From positions 1 to 5,216 of the forward strand of contig USDH01000115.1 in the NCBI GenBank assembly GCA_900553415.1: a stretch of DNA of 5,216 nt, read 5' to 3'. Positions 1-5,168 of this stretch are shown here, in pieces. The position numbers and the translations under genes were made by a program. This DNA is from an uncultured Collinsella sp. (lineage in GTDB: Bacteria > Actinomycetota > Coriobacteriia > Coriobacteriales > Coriobacteriaceae). Each line of letters starts with the position of its first letter. Position 1 is the stretch's first letter. The notes under the pieces were generated by a model. The model worked only from the letters and a program-made list of their open reading frames with translations. It had not been told where the DNA came from and did no database searches.

Positions 1-754
1 GCACGCCCGCCTCGCCGGCAACGGCCTTGGCCAGCAGCGTTTTGCCGGTGCCCGGAGGGCCAACCAGCAACACGCCACGCGGGATCTTGGCGCCCAGTTT
101 GCGATAGCGATCAGGATCGCTCAAAAAGTCACGGATCTCCTCGAGCTCCTCGACTGCCTCGTCCACGCCGGCAACGTCTTCAAACTTGACCTTGGGGCGT
201 GTGGCCTCGTTGGTCTTGGCGTTGGTCTTGCCAAACTGCATGTTCCTGTTGTTGGCGCCCATCATCTGGCGCATAAAGTAGAACATGATGGCGATAAGGG
301 CGATCGTCGGAAGCACACTCATCGCCAAGTCGCCCCAAAAATCGGGATCGTTGGTGTTGACGATGTACTTGGTATCGGGGTGCTCCGCCATGAGCTCGGC
401 AAGCGAATCGGAGCCGACATAGGTCGAGGAGAAGCTCTTGAGCTCGCTCGTATCGCCCTTGTCCTTCTTCGTCTTCCAGTAATGACCCGTCACGCTTCCG
501 TCTTGAACCGTATAGGTCAAATCTTCGACACGGTCCTGCTTAATGGCATTGACCATCTCACTCGTCGCGAGCTTTACGGTATTGCTGGAATTGGCAAAGC
601 CGGAGCCCATGTTAAAGAAGGCGTAGCCCAGAAGCGCGCAAGCCAAAATAAAATACAGCCAGCCCGTACGCGTGGGCTTCTTGCCTCCGGGCATCCCCGG
701 GATCTTTGGGTCCCGGGGAGTCTGGGAATTGTTGTCGTTACGGTCGTCGGGCAT
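1..754 (-). CDS. ftsH: ATP-dependent zinc metalloprotease FtsH, N-terminal part (runs off left edge)
   Basis: FtsH is a membrane-anchored hexameric AAA+ protease that unfolds and degrades misfolded membrane proteins and short-lived regulators. About 251 codons are present. Residues 1-30 are a polar, Pro/Gly-rich cytoplasmic leader. A first membrane segment lies at about 31-48 and an extracytoplasmic domain at about 49-143. A second membrane segment at about 144-161 ends in FYFMRQMMG. The linker leads to the FEDVAGVDEA block (191-200) and the Walker A motif GPPGTGKT (232-239). Walker B, the second region of homology and the HEXXH protease site would lie beyond the edge. The ATG (754-752) sits one base after the hpt stop. 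A GGAGG Shine-Dalgarno (771-767) lies inside the 3' end of hpt with a rather long 12-nt spacer. Co-transcription with hpt is nearly certain. A 9-bp hairpin lies in codons about 12-20. The family call is secure. Confidence 0.98.
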   Translation of the reverse strand, partial: MPDDRNDNNSQTPRDPKIPGMPGGKKPTRTGWLYFILACALLGYAFFNMGSGFANSSNTVKLATSEMVNAIKQDRVEDLTYTVQDGSVTGHYWKTKKDKGDTSELKSFSSTYVGSDSLAELMAEHPDTKYIVNTNDPDFWGDLAMSVLPTIALIAIMFYFMRQMMGANNRNMQFGKTNAKTNEATRPKVKFEDVAGVDEAVEELEEIRDFLSDPDRYRKLGAKIPRGVLLVGPPGTGKTLLAKAVAGEAGV

Positions 755-755
755 C

Positions 756-1304
756 TTACGAATAAACCTCCGGTTTCAAAATGCCCAGATACGGAAGGTT
801 GCGATAGCGCTCGGCATAGTCGAGGCCGTAGCCCACCACAAAGGCATCGGGGCAATGGGTTCCAACATACTTGGGCGTGACGGCCGAGGTACGGTCCTCA
901 ACGTCCTTCCACAGGAAGGCGGCGACCTCCAGAGAAGCGGGCTTGCGGCTCTCGAGGTTCTTCATCAAATACTTGAGCGTCAGGCCCGAGTCCAGAATGT
1001 CCTCGACGATCAGCACGTCGCGACCGCGGATGTCGATATCCAGGTCCTTAATGATACGCACGATACCCGAGGACTTCACACCGTCGCCGTAGCTCGAAAC
1101 AGCCATGAAATCGATGTTGGTCGGCAGCTCGATCTTACGCATCAGGTCGCCCATAAAGACCACGGCGCCGCGCAGGACCGCAATCAGCACCAGATCCTTA
1201 CCCGCGTAGTCGCGAGTAATCTGCTCGCCTAGGCGAGAGACGATACCGTCGATATCCTCCTGCGTAAACAGAACCTTCTCGATATCCGGATGTTGAGAAG
1301 CCAT
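756..1304 (-). CDS. hpt: Hypoxanthine phosphoribosyltransferase
   Basis: This cytoplasmic purine-salvage enzyme joins hypoxanthine (often also guanine) to PRPP, giving IMP or GMP plus pyrophosphate. The 182-residue length is normal for the bacterial family. Visible motifs in order are AVLRGAVVF (42-50, pyrophosphate-contacting loop), SSYGDG (70-75, flexible catalytic loop), VEDILDSGLTL (100-110, PRPP-binding motif with its acidic pair) and the family C-terminus, VVGYGLDYAERYRNLPYLG (156-174). The purine-contacting stretch reads LWKDVEDR (131-138), where many homologues have LLDKPxRR, so the lysine is shifted by one place; specificity should not be over-read. The ATG at 1304 is preceded by GAAAGGG (1316-1310) with a 5-nt spacer. 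The gene lies between tilS and ftsH as in Bacillus and many other Gram-positives. A separate promoter in the 147-bp gap upstream is plausible. Confidence 0.97.
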   Translation of the reverse strand: MASQHPDIEKVLFTQEDIDGIVSRLGEQITRDYAGKDLVLIAVLRGAVVFMGDLMRKIELPTNIDFMAVSSYGDGVKSSGIVRIIKDLDIDIRGRDVLIVEDILDSGLTLKYLMKNLESRKPASLEVAAFLWKDVEDRTSAVTPKYVGTHCPDAFVVGYGLDYAERYRNLPYLGILKPEVYS

Positions 1305-1360
1305 GACAACCCTTTCTTGTGCTTATCGCCCACACACCGCCGTATGGACGCGAACTACAC

Positions 1361-1369
1361 ATTCTAGCA
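1361..1369 (-). promoter_or_regulatory. Candidate extended -10 promoter for hpt-ftsH
   Basis: On the minus strand the bases read TGCTAGAAT, matching an extended -10 (TGnTAnnnT). The best -35 candidate is poor: TGGTAA at 18-bp spacing, 3 of 6 consensus bases. It falls inside the palindrome at 1378-1389. Transcription would begin near 1354 and give a leader of about 50 nt before the hpt ATG. If used, hpt-ftsH could be expressed independently of tilS. The assignment is by eye. Confidence 0.45.
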
Positions 1370-1400
1370 GCGCACGGGGTAAATTTACCAGCCCGTGCGC
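1370..1400. repeat. 9-bp inverted repeat with palindromic core upstream of hpt
   Basis: The arms GCGCACGGG (1370-1378) and CCCGTGCGC (1392-1400) are perfect reverse complements. Between and overlapping them is a perfect 12-bp palindrome, GGTAAATTTACC (1378-1389). No U-run follows on either strand, so it does not look like an intrinsic terminator. It overlaps the -35 position of the candidate hpt promoter, which suits an operator. An RNA hairpin in read-through transcripts from tilS is the alternative. Confidence 0.6.
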
Positions 1401-1451
1401 CATCAGCGCGGGAATACCGTCAACGTCGCACAGAATAGCAGGCGTGGGACG

Positions 1452-2990
1452 CTATTCCGCATCGACCACGCGGAGCAGATATGCTACGCGCGTTGCGGCC
1501 GTGCACTTAAAACGCTCGTCCGCGCGAACTCCGGCGACCCACACCACGGCACCCCCCGGCGCCGTCCTCACCATGGGCACGCCGGCGCGCTCGGAAACGG
1601 GAATGCGAGCCTCACCTAGCAAGTCGGATACTTTCTTGCTTCGACCACTCATCCCTAACGGGCACATCACGTCTCCCGGTGCGGGACCGTCCACCCACAG
1701 GCGCGCCAATCGCGCCTCGGTAGGGATCTCGCCACGCGAGCCCGCCAGGATCCGCTCACTATCGCTGTCGGCAAAACCCAGGGCAGCCGCGTCCACCAAA
1801 GCTGTCACTTCCCCGGCAGCCGCAAGCTCACGGGCGCGGCGCACGATATCGCATCCCGGCTCAACGGCCATCGGTTCTGTGACCAGCATACGTCCCCCGC
1901 CCAACGGCAAACGACCGGGTACGGTAACCCAGTCCGCGACCAGGCCCTCGCGAGCCGCCGGCGCCTTAAACGCCAGCATGCCAAACTCAATGCGTGCGTC
2001 AATCCCCGCCGGAAGCGTGACCGAGCCGGCGCCCTCGGCAACGCAGGAAAGGACTCGCTCCACATGTCGCATCTCTGGACGAGCGTCCGGATCGATGCGC
2101 TTAATCGCCAGTCGCACGATACGCCGCGCGATTACCACCTCGGCCGCAGCAAGGCGCCTGGCATCGAGCACCAGCGCGCCCGCCGCCTCCTTACGCAGGC
2201 AGCTTCGAAACGCCTGTGCCGAAAGCTGAGACAAAAACGCGTCCTCATCGCCTAAGATCTCGCAGGCGGCGCCAATCGTCTTGCAGACGCTCGCGTTGCG
2301 CTGCGCCACCACCGGCATCACTCGATGGCGCACGTAGTTTCGCAGATACGAGATATCCTCATTGCTCTCGTCTTCACGCCACGGCTGACCATGTACCTGT
2401 AGATAGCCCACGAGTTCGCCATGAGTTAGGTCGAGCAAGGGACGCACCACGATATTCCTCCGGCGAGGAATGCTCGATAGGCCAGCGGGCCCCGAACCCT
2501 TAATCGCGTTCATCAAAAACGTTTCCGCGCGATCCGAAGACGTGTGCGCGGTGCAGATACGAGCCGCCGTTCGCGGTGCCCCCGTCTGGGCGCAGAGCTC
2601 GCGAACATACCTCCGCGCCGCGGCATAGCGCACCTCGCGGGCCGCGGCCTCAATATTGCCCGACTCCCCATCAAAATAAGCGTGCTCCACGCACAGCGGT
2701 AAACCATATTTCGCGCAGAGCTCACGCACAAAGGCCTCGTCGCCATCGGACGCCTTGCCGCGCAGATGATGGTTTACATGCAGCACATGCAGGCGCTCGC
2801 GAGCAATGGGGGCAACACCGCGTCCGTCTTGGATATCCAGCTTTGATGTGCACGCCATAAGAAGCAGTGCCGTCGAGTCCGCGCCGCCTGATACCATGAG
2901 CACGACAGGAGCAGCCTGCTGCCTCGTTCGGGTCTCATCGACTGCCCCGGGCACGGCATGGTGTCCGTAATGCTGTGATACCGTTGGCAT
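1452..2990 (-). CDS. tilS: tRNA(Ile)-lysidine synthetase
   Basis: TilS converts cytidine 34 of the CAU-anticodon isoleucine tRNA to lysidine, using ATP and lysine, so that it reads AUA as isoleucine. The enzyme is normally essential and cytoplasmic. The 512-residue product starts with a short polar leader. It then has the PP-loop SGGADST (34-40) of N-type ATP pyrophosphatases, HVLHVNHHLRG (68-78), THTSSDRAET (149-158), RPLL (183-186) and DESNEDISYLRNYVRHRVMP (207-226), all typical of TilS. The C-terminal third includes a TilS_C-like domain around 430-500, with DLLGEARIPVSERAGVPMV at 456-474. The stretch at 149-158 departs from the common AHHxDDQxET form (see findings). The ATG at 2990 is fixed by a strong GGAGG (3001-2997) with a 6-nt spacer. 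It is the first gene of the tilS-hpt-ftsH cluster and diverges from the walJ-like gene. In Bacillus subtilis TilS and HprT have been reported to act together on ftsH expression; whether that holds here is unknown. Confidence 0.97.
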   Translation of the reverse strand: MPTVSQHYGHHAVPGAVDETRTRQQAAPVVLMVSGGADSTALLLMACTSKLDIQDGRGVAPIARERLHVLHVNHHLRGKASDGDEAFVRELCAKYGLPLCVEHAYFDGESGNIEAAAREVRYAAARRYVRELCAQTGAPRTAARICTAHTSSDRAETFLMNAIKGSGPAGLSSIPRRRNIVVRPLLDLTHGELVGYLQVHGQPWREDESNEDISYLRNYVRHRVMPVVAQRNASVCKTIGAACEILGDEDAFLSQLSAQAFRSCLRKEAAGALVLDARRLAAAEVVIARRIVRLAIKRIDPDARPEMRHVERVLSCVAEGAGSVTLPAGIDARIEFGMLAFKAPAAREGLVADWVTVPGRLPLGGGRMLVTEPMAVEPGCDIVRRARELAAAGEVTALVDAAALGFADSDSERILAGSRGEIPTEARLARLWVDGPAPGDVMCPLGMSGRSKKVSDLLGEARIPVSERAGVPMVRTAPGGAVVWVAGVRADERFKCTAATRVAYLLRVVDAE

Positions 2991-3018
2991 TCGCTTCCTC
3001 CTCTATTCGTCCGCACCC

Positions 3019-3024
3019 ATTGTA
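3019..3024 (-). promoter_or_regulatory. Candidate -10 box for tilS
   Basis: The minus strand reads TACAAT, 5 of 6 matches to the consensus. A GAGACA element (4 of 6 to TTGACA) lies upstream at 3045-3040 but with a short 15-bp spacer. Transcription would begin near 3012, giving a leader of about 22 nt that carries the GGAGG site. The -35 element would overlap the start codon of the divergent walJ-like gene. Confidence 0.35.
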
Positions 3025-3038
3025 TCCTTTGGAATCTT

Positions 3039-3848
3039 ATGTCTCGTCTGCACCTTCATATCCTCGGCAGTGGCTCTAAAGGCAACTGCGCACTCATCGA
3101 GGGCCCGCAGGGGCTCATTATGGTCGATGACGGACTGTCTCGCCGCGAGACATTAAAGCGCATGGCAGAACTGGGGCTCTCGACAGACAACGTCTCGGCT
3201 CTTCTCATTACTCATGGGCATAGCGATCACATCAAGGGCCTCGATGTCTGGTGCAAGCACTGGCACGGCCCCCTCTTTGCCAGCAGGGGCACGCTTTCGT
3301 GCAAAGAAACCCTCGCACATCTACCCGTAGAGGAATTTGACCCCGGCGACACGCTTTCCATTGCCGGCATCCGCGTGCGAACCTACCCAACATCGCATGA
3401 TGTCGTCAATCCTGTCGGTTATCGATTCGACACTCTCGATGACTCCATTGGCTTTGCTACCGACACCGGAGAGCTAACCAAACAAGCTATAGACGCCCTC
3501 GAAGACTGCCGAGTTCTTGCACTCGAGAGCAACCACGATGTGGCCATGCTGCGCCAAGGGGATTACCCCCGCTTCCTCCAAGAGCGAATTTTATCTGCAA
3601 AAGGCCATCTCTCTAACGACCAGGCCGCCGACGCAGCGCGTGGGCTCGTCACCGATCGAACCGAGCAGCTCATCGCCATGCACATCAGCCAGGACAATAA
3701 TCGTCCAAGCCTAACCGTCAAAAGCTATGCCAAAGCTCTAGCCGCAACTCTGGATGACGACGTCGGCAGCTCCGCCACCCTTCTCCAAGGATCGCGAAAA
3801 CTCTCGATACGCCCTGCGAGTCAGTATCAGCCGGCAACCATTCAATAG
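3039..3848 (+). CDS. walJ: MBL-fold metallo-hydrolase of the WalJ/YycJ (VicX) type
   Basis: The 269-residue cytoplasmic protein has no signal peptide or membrane segment. It opens with the family signature LGSGSKGN (9-16). The di-metal motif HGHSDH (59-64) follows, then a histidine in SHD (119-121), an aspartate in TDTG (141-144), ESNHD (163-167), KGHLSN (188-193) and H215 in MHISQDNNRP. These are the metal ligands and conserved blocks of WalJ/YycJ/VicX proteins. Members are linked to the WalRK cell-wall two-component system in Firmicutes, and nuclease-type activity has been proposed. The exact substrate here cannot be read from the sequence. The gene stands alone: it diverges from tilS across 48 bp and is followed by a terminator. 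The ATG gives the expected N-terminus, but the ribosome site is weak (GGAA, 3031-3034, 4-nt spacer). The last 15 or so residues are Gln/Pro/Ser-rich and look like a non-conserved tail. Confidence 0.92.
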   Translation: MSRLHLHILGSGSKGNCALIEGPQGLIMVDDGLSRRETLKRMAELGLSTDNVSALLITHGHSDHIKGLDVWCKHWHGPLFASRGTLSCKETLAHLPVEEFDPGDTLSIAGIRVRTYPTSHDVVNPVGYRFDTLDDSIGFATDTGELTKQAIDALEDCRVLALESNHDVAMLRQGDYPRFLQERILSAKGHLSNDQAADAARGLVTDRTEQLIAMHISQDNNRPSLTVKSYAKALAATLDDDVGSSATLLQGSRKLSIRPASQYQPATIQ

Positions 3849-3856
3849 ACTGTCCT

Positions 3857-3907
3857 AGACAGCAAAAGGGGCCGAGAATCGCTTCCCAGCCCCTTTTGCT
3901 GTCTTTT
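3857..3907. terminator. Bidirectional intrinsic terminator between walJ and hsp20
   Basis: Perfect 16-bp arms at 3857-3872 and 3889-3904 enclose a 16-nt loop. Each arm contains an A4 or T4 run next to GGGGC or GCCCC. On the plus strand the hairpin is followed by TTTTAAT. On the minus strand the inner part reads GGGGC-loop-GCCCCTTTT, a complete terminator in itself. It begins 8 nt after the walJ stop and lies 23 nt beyond the hsp20 stop, so it fits both convergent genes. Confidence 0.93.
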
Positions 3908-3930
3908 AATAGCGCAGAACACCAACGAAG

Positions 3931-4362
3931 TTAGTCGATGGAGATCTTCGTAACGTTCTTCTTCTCGACAATCTTGGGAACCGTAACGGTCAGGATGCCG
4001 TCAGCGTACTTAGCCGAGAGGCCCTCGCTCGAAGCGTCCTTTAGATACACGCCACGCGTCGCGCTGTACGAGCTGAATTCCTTCTGCAGGAAGTTCTTGC
4101 CCTCGTTCTCCTCGTCTTCCTCGACATTCACGCTAATGGACAGACGGCCCTCATTGAGCTCGACATCGATATCGTCCTTGGCGACACCGGTCAGATAGGC
4201 CTTGACCTCATAGCCGTCGCCCTTATCCTCAACGTCAACGGGAAACGCCTTGGAAGCAATCGAGTTGTTTGCAAGGTCGGTCATATCATCAAACAGATCG
4301 AACAGCGAGCTAGCAGAAGGACGAACGCCAAAAACCGAACGATAAGGAACCATGCTTGCCAT
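3931..4362 (-). CDS. Small heat shock protein, Hsp20/alpha-crystallin family
   Basis: Hsp20 proteins are ATP-independent holdase chaperones that form oligomers and keep unfolding proteins soluble in the cytoplasm. The 143-residue product has a short N-terminal arm (1-39) with SLFDLFDDM at 19-27. The alpha-crystallin domain (about 40-135) begins at FPVDVEDKGDGYEVKAYLTG and includes LQKEFSSYSATRGVYL (92-107). It also has the signature AxxxxGxL-like stretch SAKYADGILTVTVPK (116-130). The C-terminus carries an IxI motif, I140-S-I142, used in oligomer assembly. The frame stays open upstream to an ATG at 4440. The start at 4362 is chosen because AAGGAG (4376-4371) lies 8 nt before it and the product then has the usual Hsp20 beginning. 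The gene is monocistronic, facing a shared terminator on one side and a repeat-rich divergent spacer on the other. Heat or stress control is likely from the family, but no CIRCE or complete HspR box is visible. Confidence 0.96.
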   Translation of the reverse strand: MASMVPYRSVFGVRPSASSLFDLFDDMTDLANNSIASKAFPVDVEDKGDGYEVKAYLTGVAKDDIDVELNEGRLSISVNVEEDEENEGKNFLQKEFSSYSATRGVYLKDASSEGLSAKYADGILTVTVPKIVEKKNVTKISID

Positions 4363-4370
4363 GTTTACCA

Positions 4371-4376
4371 CTCCTT
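4371..4376 (-). promoter_or_regulatory. Ribosome binding site that fixes the hsp20 start
   Basis: The minus strand reads AAGGAG, 8 nt before the ATG at 4362. A second in-frame ATG follows three codons later (MASM), but its spacing from this site would be too long. The further upstream ATG at 4440 has no comparable site. Confidence 0.85.
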
Positions 4377-4425
4377 TTAGGACTGCCGAGCCATCTTCTA
4401 GGTGACTGGGACTTCTTTTGACGCT

Positions 4426-4455
4426 CTTATATATGCCCACACAGTGCTTATATAT
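4426..4455. repeat. Pair of CTTATATAT direct repeats, 21 bp apart, upstream of hsp20
   Basis: The 9-mer CTTATATAT occurs at 4426-4434 and again at 4447-4455, exactly two helical turns apart. On the minus strand each reads ATATATAAG and could supply a -10 box (TATATA or TATAAG) for hsp20, with a leader of about 60-85 nt. No convincing -35 element accompanies either copy. They could be tandem promoters, or binding sites on one DNA face. Confidence 0.5.
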
Positions 4456-4458
4456 ACA

Positions 4459-4483
4459 TGGACTATAAAGTTTTTTGAGTCCA
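4459..4483. repeat. Inverted repeat TGGACT-N13-AGTCCA upstream of hsp20
   Basis: Perfect 6-bp arms (4459-4464 and 4478-4483) flank an AT-rich 13-nt centre containing a T6 run. The motif ACTATAA occurs at the left arm (4462) and again at 4486, 24 bp away. The position just upstream of the candidate hsp20 -10 boxes suits an operator. The half-site TTTGAGT (4474-4480) recalls one half of an HspR box, but the matching half is missing. Confidence 0.45.
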
Positions 4484-4513
4484 GTACTATAAGCATATCT
4501 AAGTGTGTGCGAC

Positions 4514-4546
4514 TAAGGTTTTAGTAAGGTTAAGGTTCTTTGAACC
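4514..4546. repeat. Three TAAGGTT repeats leading into a GGTTC-TTT-GAACC dyad
   Basis: TAAGGTT is found at 4514-4520, 4525-4531 and 4531-4537; the first two start 11 bp apart. The last copy runs into a perfect 5-bp dyad, GGTTC (4534-4538) and GAACC (4542-4546), with a 3-nt centre. The cluster lies just upstream of, and overlaps, the best plus-strand promoter candidate. It is therefore a reasonable regulator-binding site for the tail-anchored protein gene, though no known box is matched. Confidence 0.45.
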
Positions 4547-4569
4547 AGAGCCTAAATAACAAGTATGTT
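4540..4569 (+). promoter_or_regulatory. Candidate promoter for the tail-anchored protein gene
   Basis: TTGAAC (4540-4545, 4 of 6) and TATGTT (4564-4569, 4 of 6) are 18 bp apart. This would start transcription near 4576, about 63 nt before the ATG at 4639, and would include the upstream ORF at 4598. A competing -10 is TACAAT (4594-4599, 5 of 6), which lacks a good -35; its use would exclude that ORF from the transcript. Confidence 0.3.
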
Positions 4570-4597
4570 CGCAGCTACAAATAGCAAGGGGCTTACA

Positions 4598-4630
4598 ATG
4601 AGCGCGTACACGTTGTTGGTAACGAGCTAA
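4598..4630 (+). CDS. Possible 10-residue upstream (leader) ORF
   Basis: The ATG at 4598 has a good AAGGGG ribosome site (4586-4591, 6-nt spacer) and opens a frame encoding MSAYTLLVTS, ending in TAA at 4628-4630. The stop overlaps the AAAGGG site used by the next gene, whose ATG is 8 nt downstream, so translational coupling is possible. There is no run of a single regulatory amino acid, so classical attenuation is not suggested. The ATG also overlaps the TACAAT hexamer, so chance or promoter function is the main alternative. Confidence 0.3.
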   Translation: MSAYTLLVTS

Positions 4631-4638
4631 AGGGCATC

Positions 4639-5106
4639 ATGGACGACCAAAACCAGAACAAAATATTTATGCCGACGCAGGGGGAAGATACTTCCACGCA
4701 GCCGCCACGGTTCCATCGCCCCCACATCTCGCAAGAGCCCATCAATGACCCAGAGCCCGATTATGTGACGAGAAACCGATATCAAACGCTCGAGGATGCC
4801 CAAACGGGACGTAAACATATGGGCGTGGCCTCGGGAGACCCTGTATATCTGAAAGACGCACCATTATCTAAAAACAGCGCAGCTAGTGAGGAGCCACTGA
4901 AAGCATCCGCCGCCAATCAACATAGAGGTCCTCGACCAAAGCAAACCTTGACGCATTCGGCTCGCTATCTCGAAACGCCAAAACAGGGAAAATCAATCTT
5001 CGTTTCGTCAAGTAAACGACGCAAGCAGCATCGACTGACAATCCTGCTTTTGATCATTGTGGCCATAGCAGTTGCCCTTGTTATTCGATTTATTTTCTTT
5101 AAATAA
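4639..5106 (+). CDS. Uncharacterised small protein with one C-terminal membrane anchor
   Basis: The family is not recognised. The 155-residue product has a long hydrophilic, probably disordered N-terminal region (1-125). This region is rich in Gln, Pro, Asp, Ser and Thr, with no cysteine, no tryptophan and no signal peptide. A basic stretch, KRRKQHR (126-132), precedes a single hydrophobic helix (about 133-149, LTILLLIIVAIAVALVI) and ends RFIFFK. By the positive-inside rule the bulk faces the cytoplasm with the C-terminus at or across the membrane: a tail-anchored or type II arrangement. The start follows AAAGGG (4629-4634), although the 4-nt spacer is short; M11 is a weaker alternative. The base composition looks less GC-rich than tilS by eye. 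It diverges from hsp20 and is followed by a structured 3' region and a terminator. A role as a membrane adaptor or envelope-associated protein is possible but not shown. Confidence 0.75.
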   Translation: MDDQNQNKIFMPTQGEDTSTQPPRFHRPHISQEPINDPEPDYVTRNRYQTLEDAQTGRKHMGVASGDPVYLKDAPLSKNSAASEEPLKASAANQHRGPRPKQTLTHSARYLETPKQGKSIFVSSSKRRKQHRLTILLLIIVAIAVALVIRFIFFK

Positions 5107-5107
5107 A

Positions 5108-5151
5108 GGCTCAATACCAAAAACAATAAGATTGTCTAGTGTAATTGAGTC
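5108..5151 (+). other. Nested hairpin in the 3' untranslated region
   Basis: Starting 2 nt after the stop codon, GGCTCAAT (5108-5115) can pair with ATTGAGTC (5144-5151) with one G-U pair. Inside it, ACAAT (5123-5127) pairs with ATTGT (5131-5135) around an AAG loop. No U-run follows, so it is not a terminator; it may be an mRNA 3'-end structure or chance. Confidence 0.35.
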
Positions 5152-5168
5152 CTTTACGCCCGTTAACG

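Noticed and set aside
574..855. Minus-strand and plus-strand frames overlapping ftsH and hpt in other phases
   Set aside because: They lack ribosome sites and recognisable domains and overlap two secure genes.
1323..1403. A 26-codon minus-strand ORF in the tilS-hpt gap
   Set aside because: It has no ribosome site before its ATG, and it spans the palindrome and the candidate promoter. The better explanation is non-coding.
1303..2229. A 308-codon open frame on the plus strand antisense to tilS
   Set aside because: Its translation is Arg/Ser/Thr/Ala-rich low-complexity sequence with no family motif, while the opposite strand encodes a full TilS. Long antisense frames are expected in GC-rich genes.
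4363..4440. A 26-residue N-terminal extension of Hsp20 starting at 4440
   Set aside because: No ribosome site precedes that ATG, the extension is unlike Hsp20 N-termini, and a strong AAGGAG site sits just before the 4362 start.
4441..4457. Possible CIRCE element: TAAGCACTG on the minus strand resembles TTAGCACTC
   Set aside because: The second half, GAGTGCTAA after 9 bases, is absent, so only a partial half-site match remains.
4474..4494. Possible HspR (HAIR) box beginning TTTGAGT
   Set aside because: The partner half should read close to ACTCAAG after 7 bases but reads TATAAGC, which is not a convincing match.
4530..4550. tRNA T-arm-like GGTTC...GAACC
   Set aside because: The loop is only 3 nt and no acceptor stem, anticodon arm or D-arm can be placed around it.
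5145..5152. TTGAGTCC here repeats the TTGAGTCC at 4475-4482
   Set aside because: An 8-base match within 5 kb is readily expected by chance, and the flanking sequences differ.
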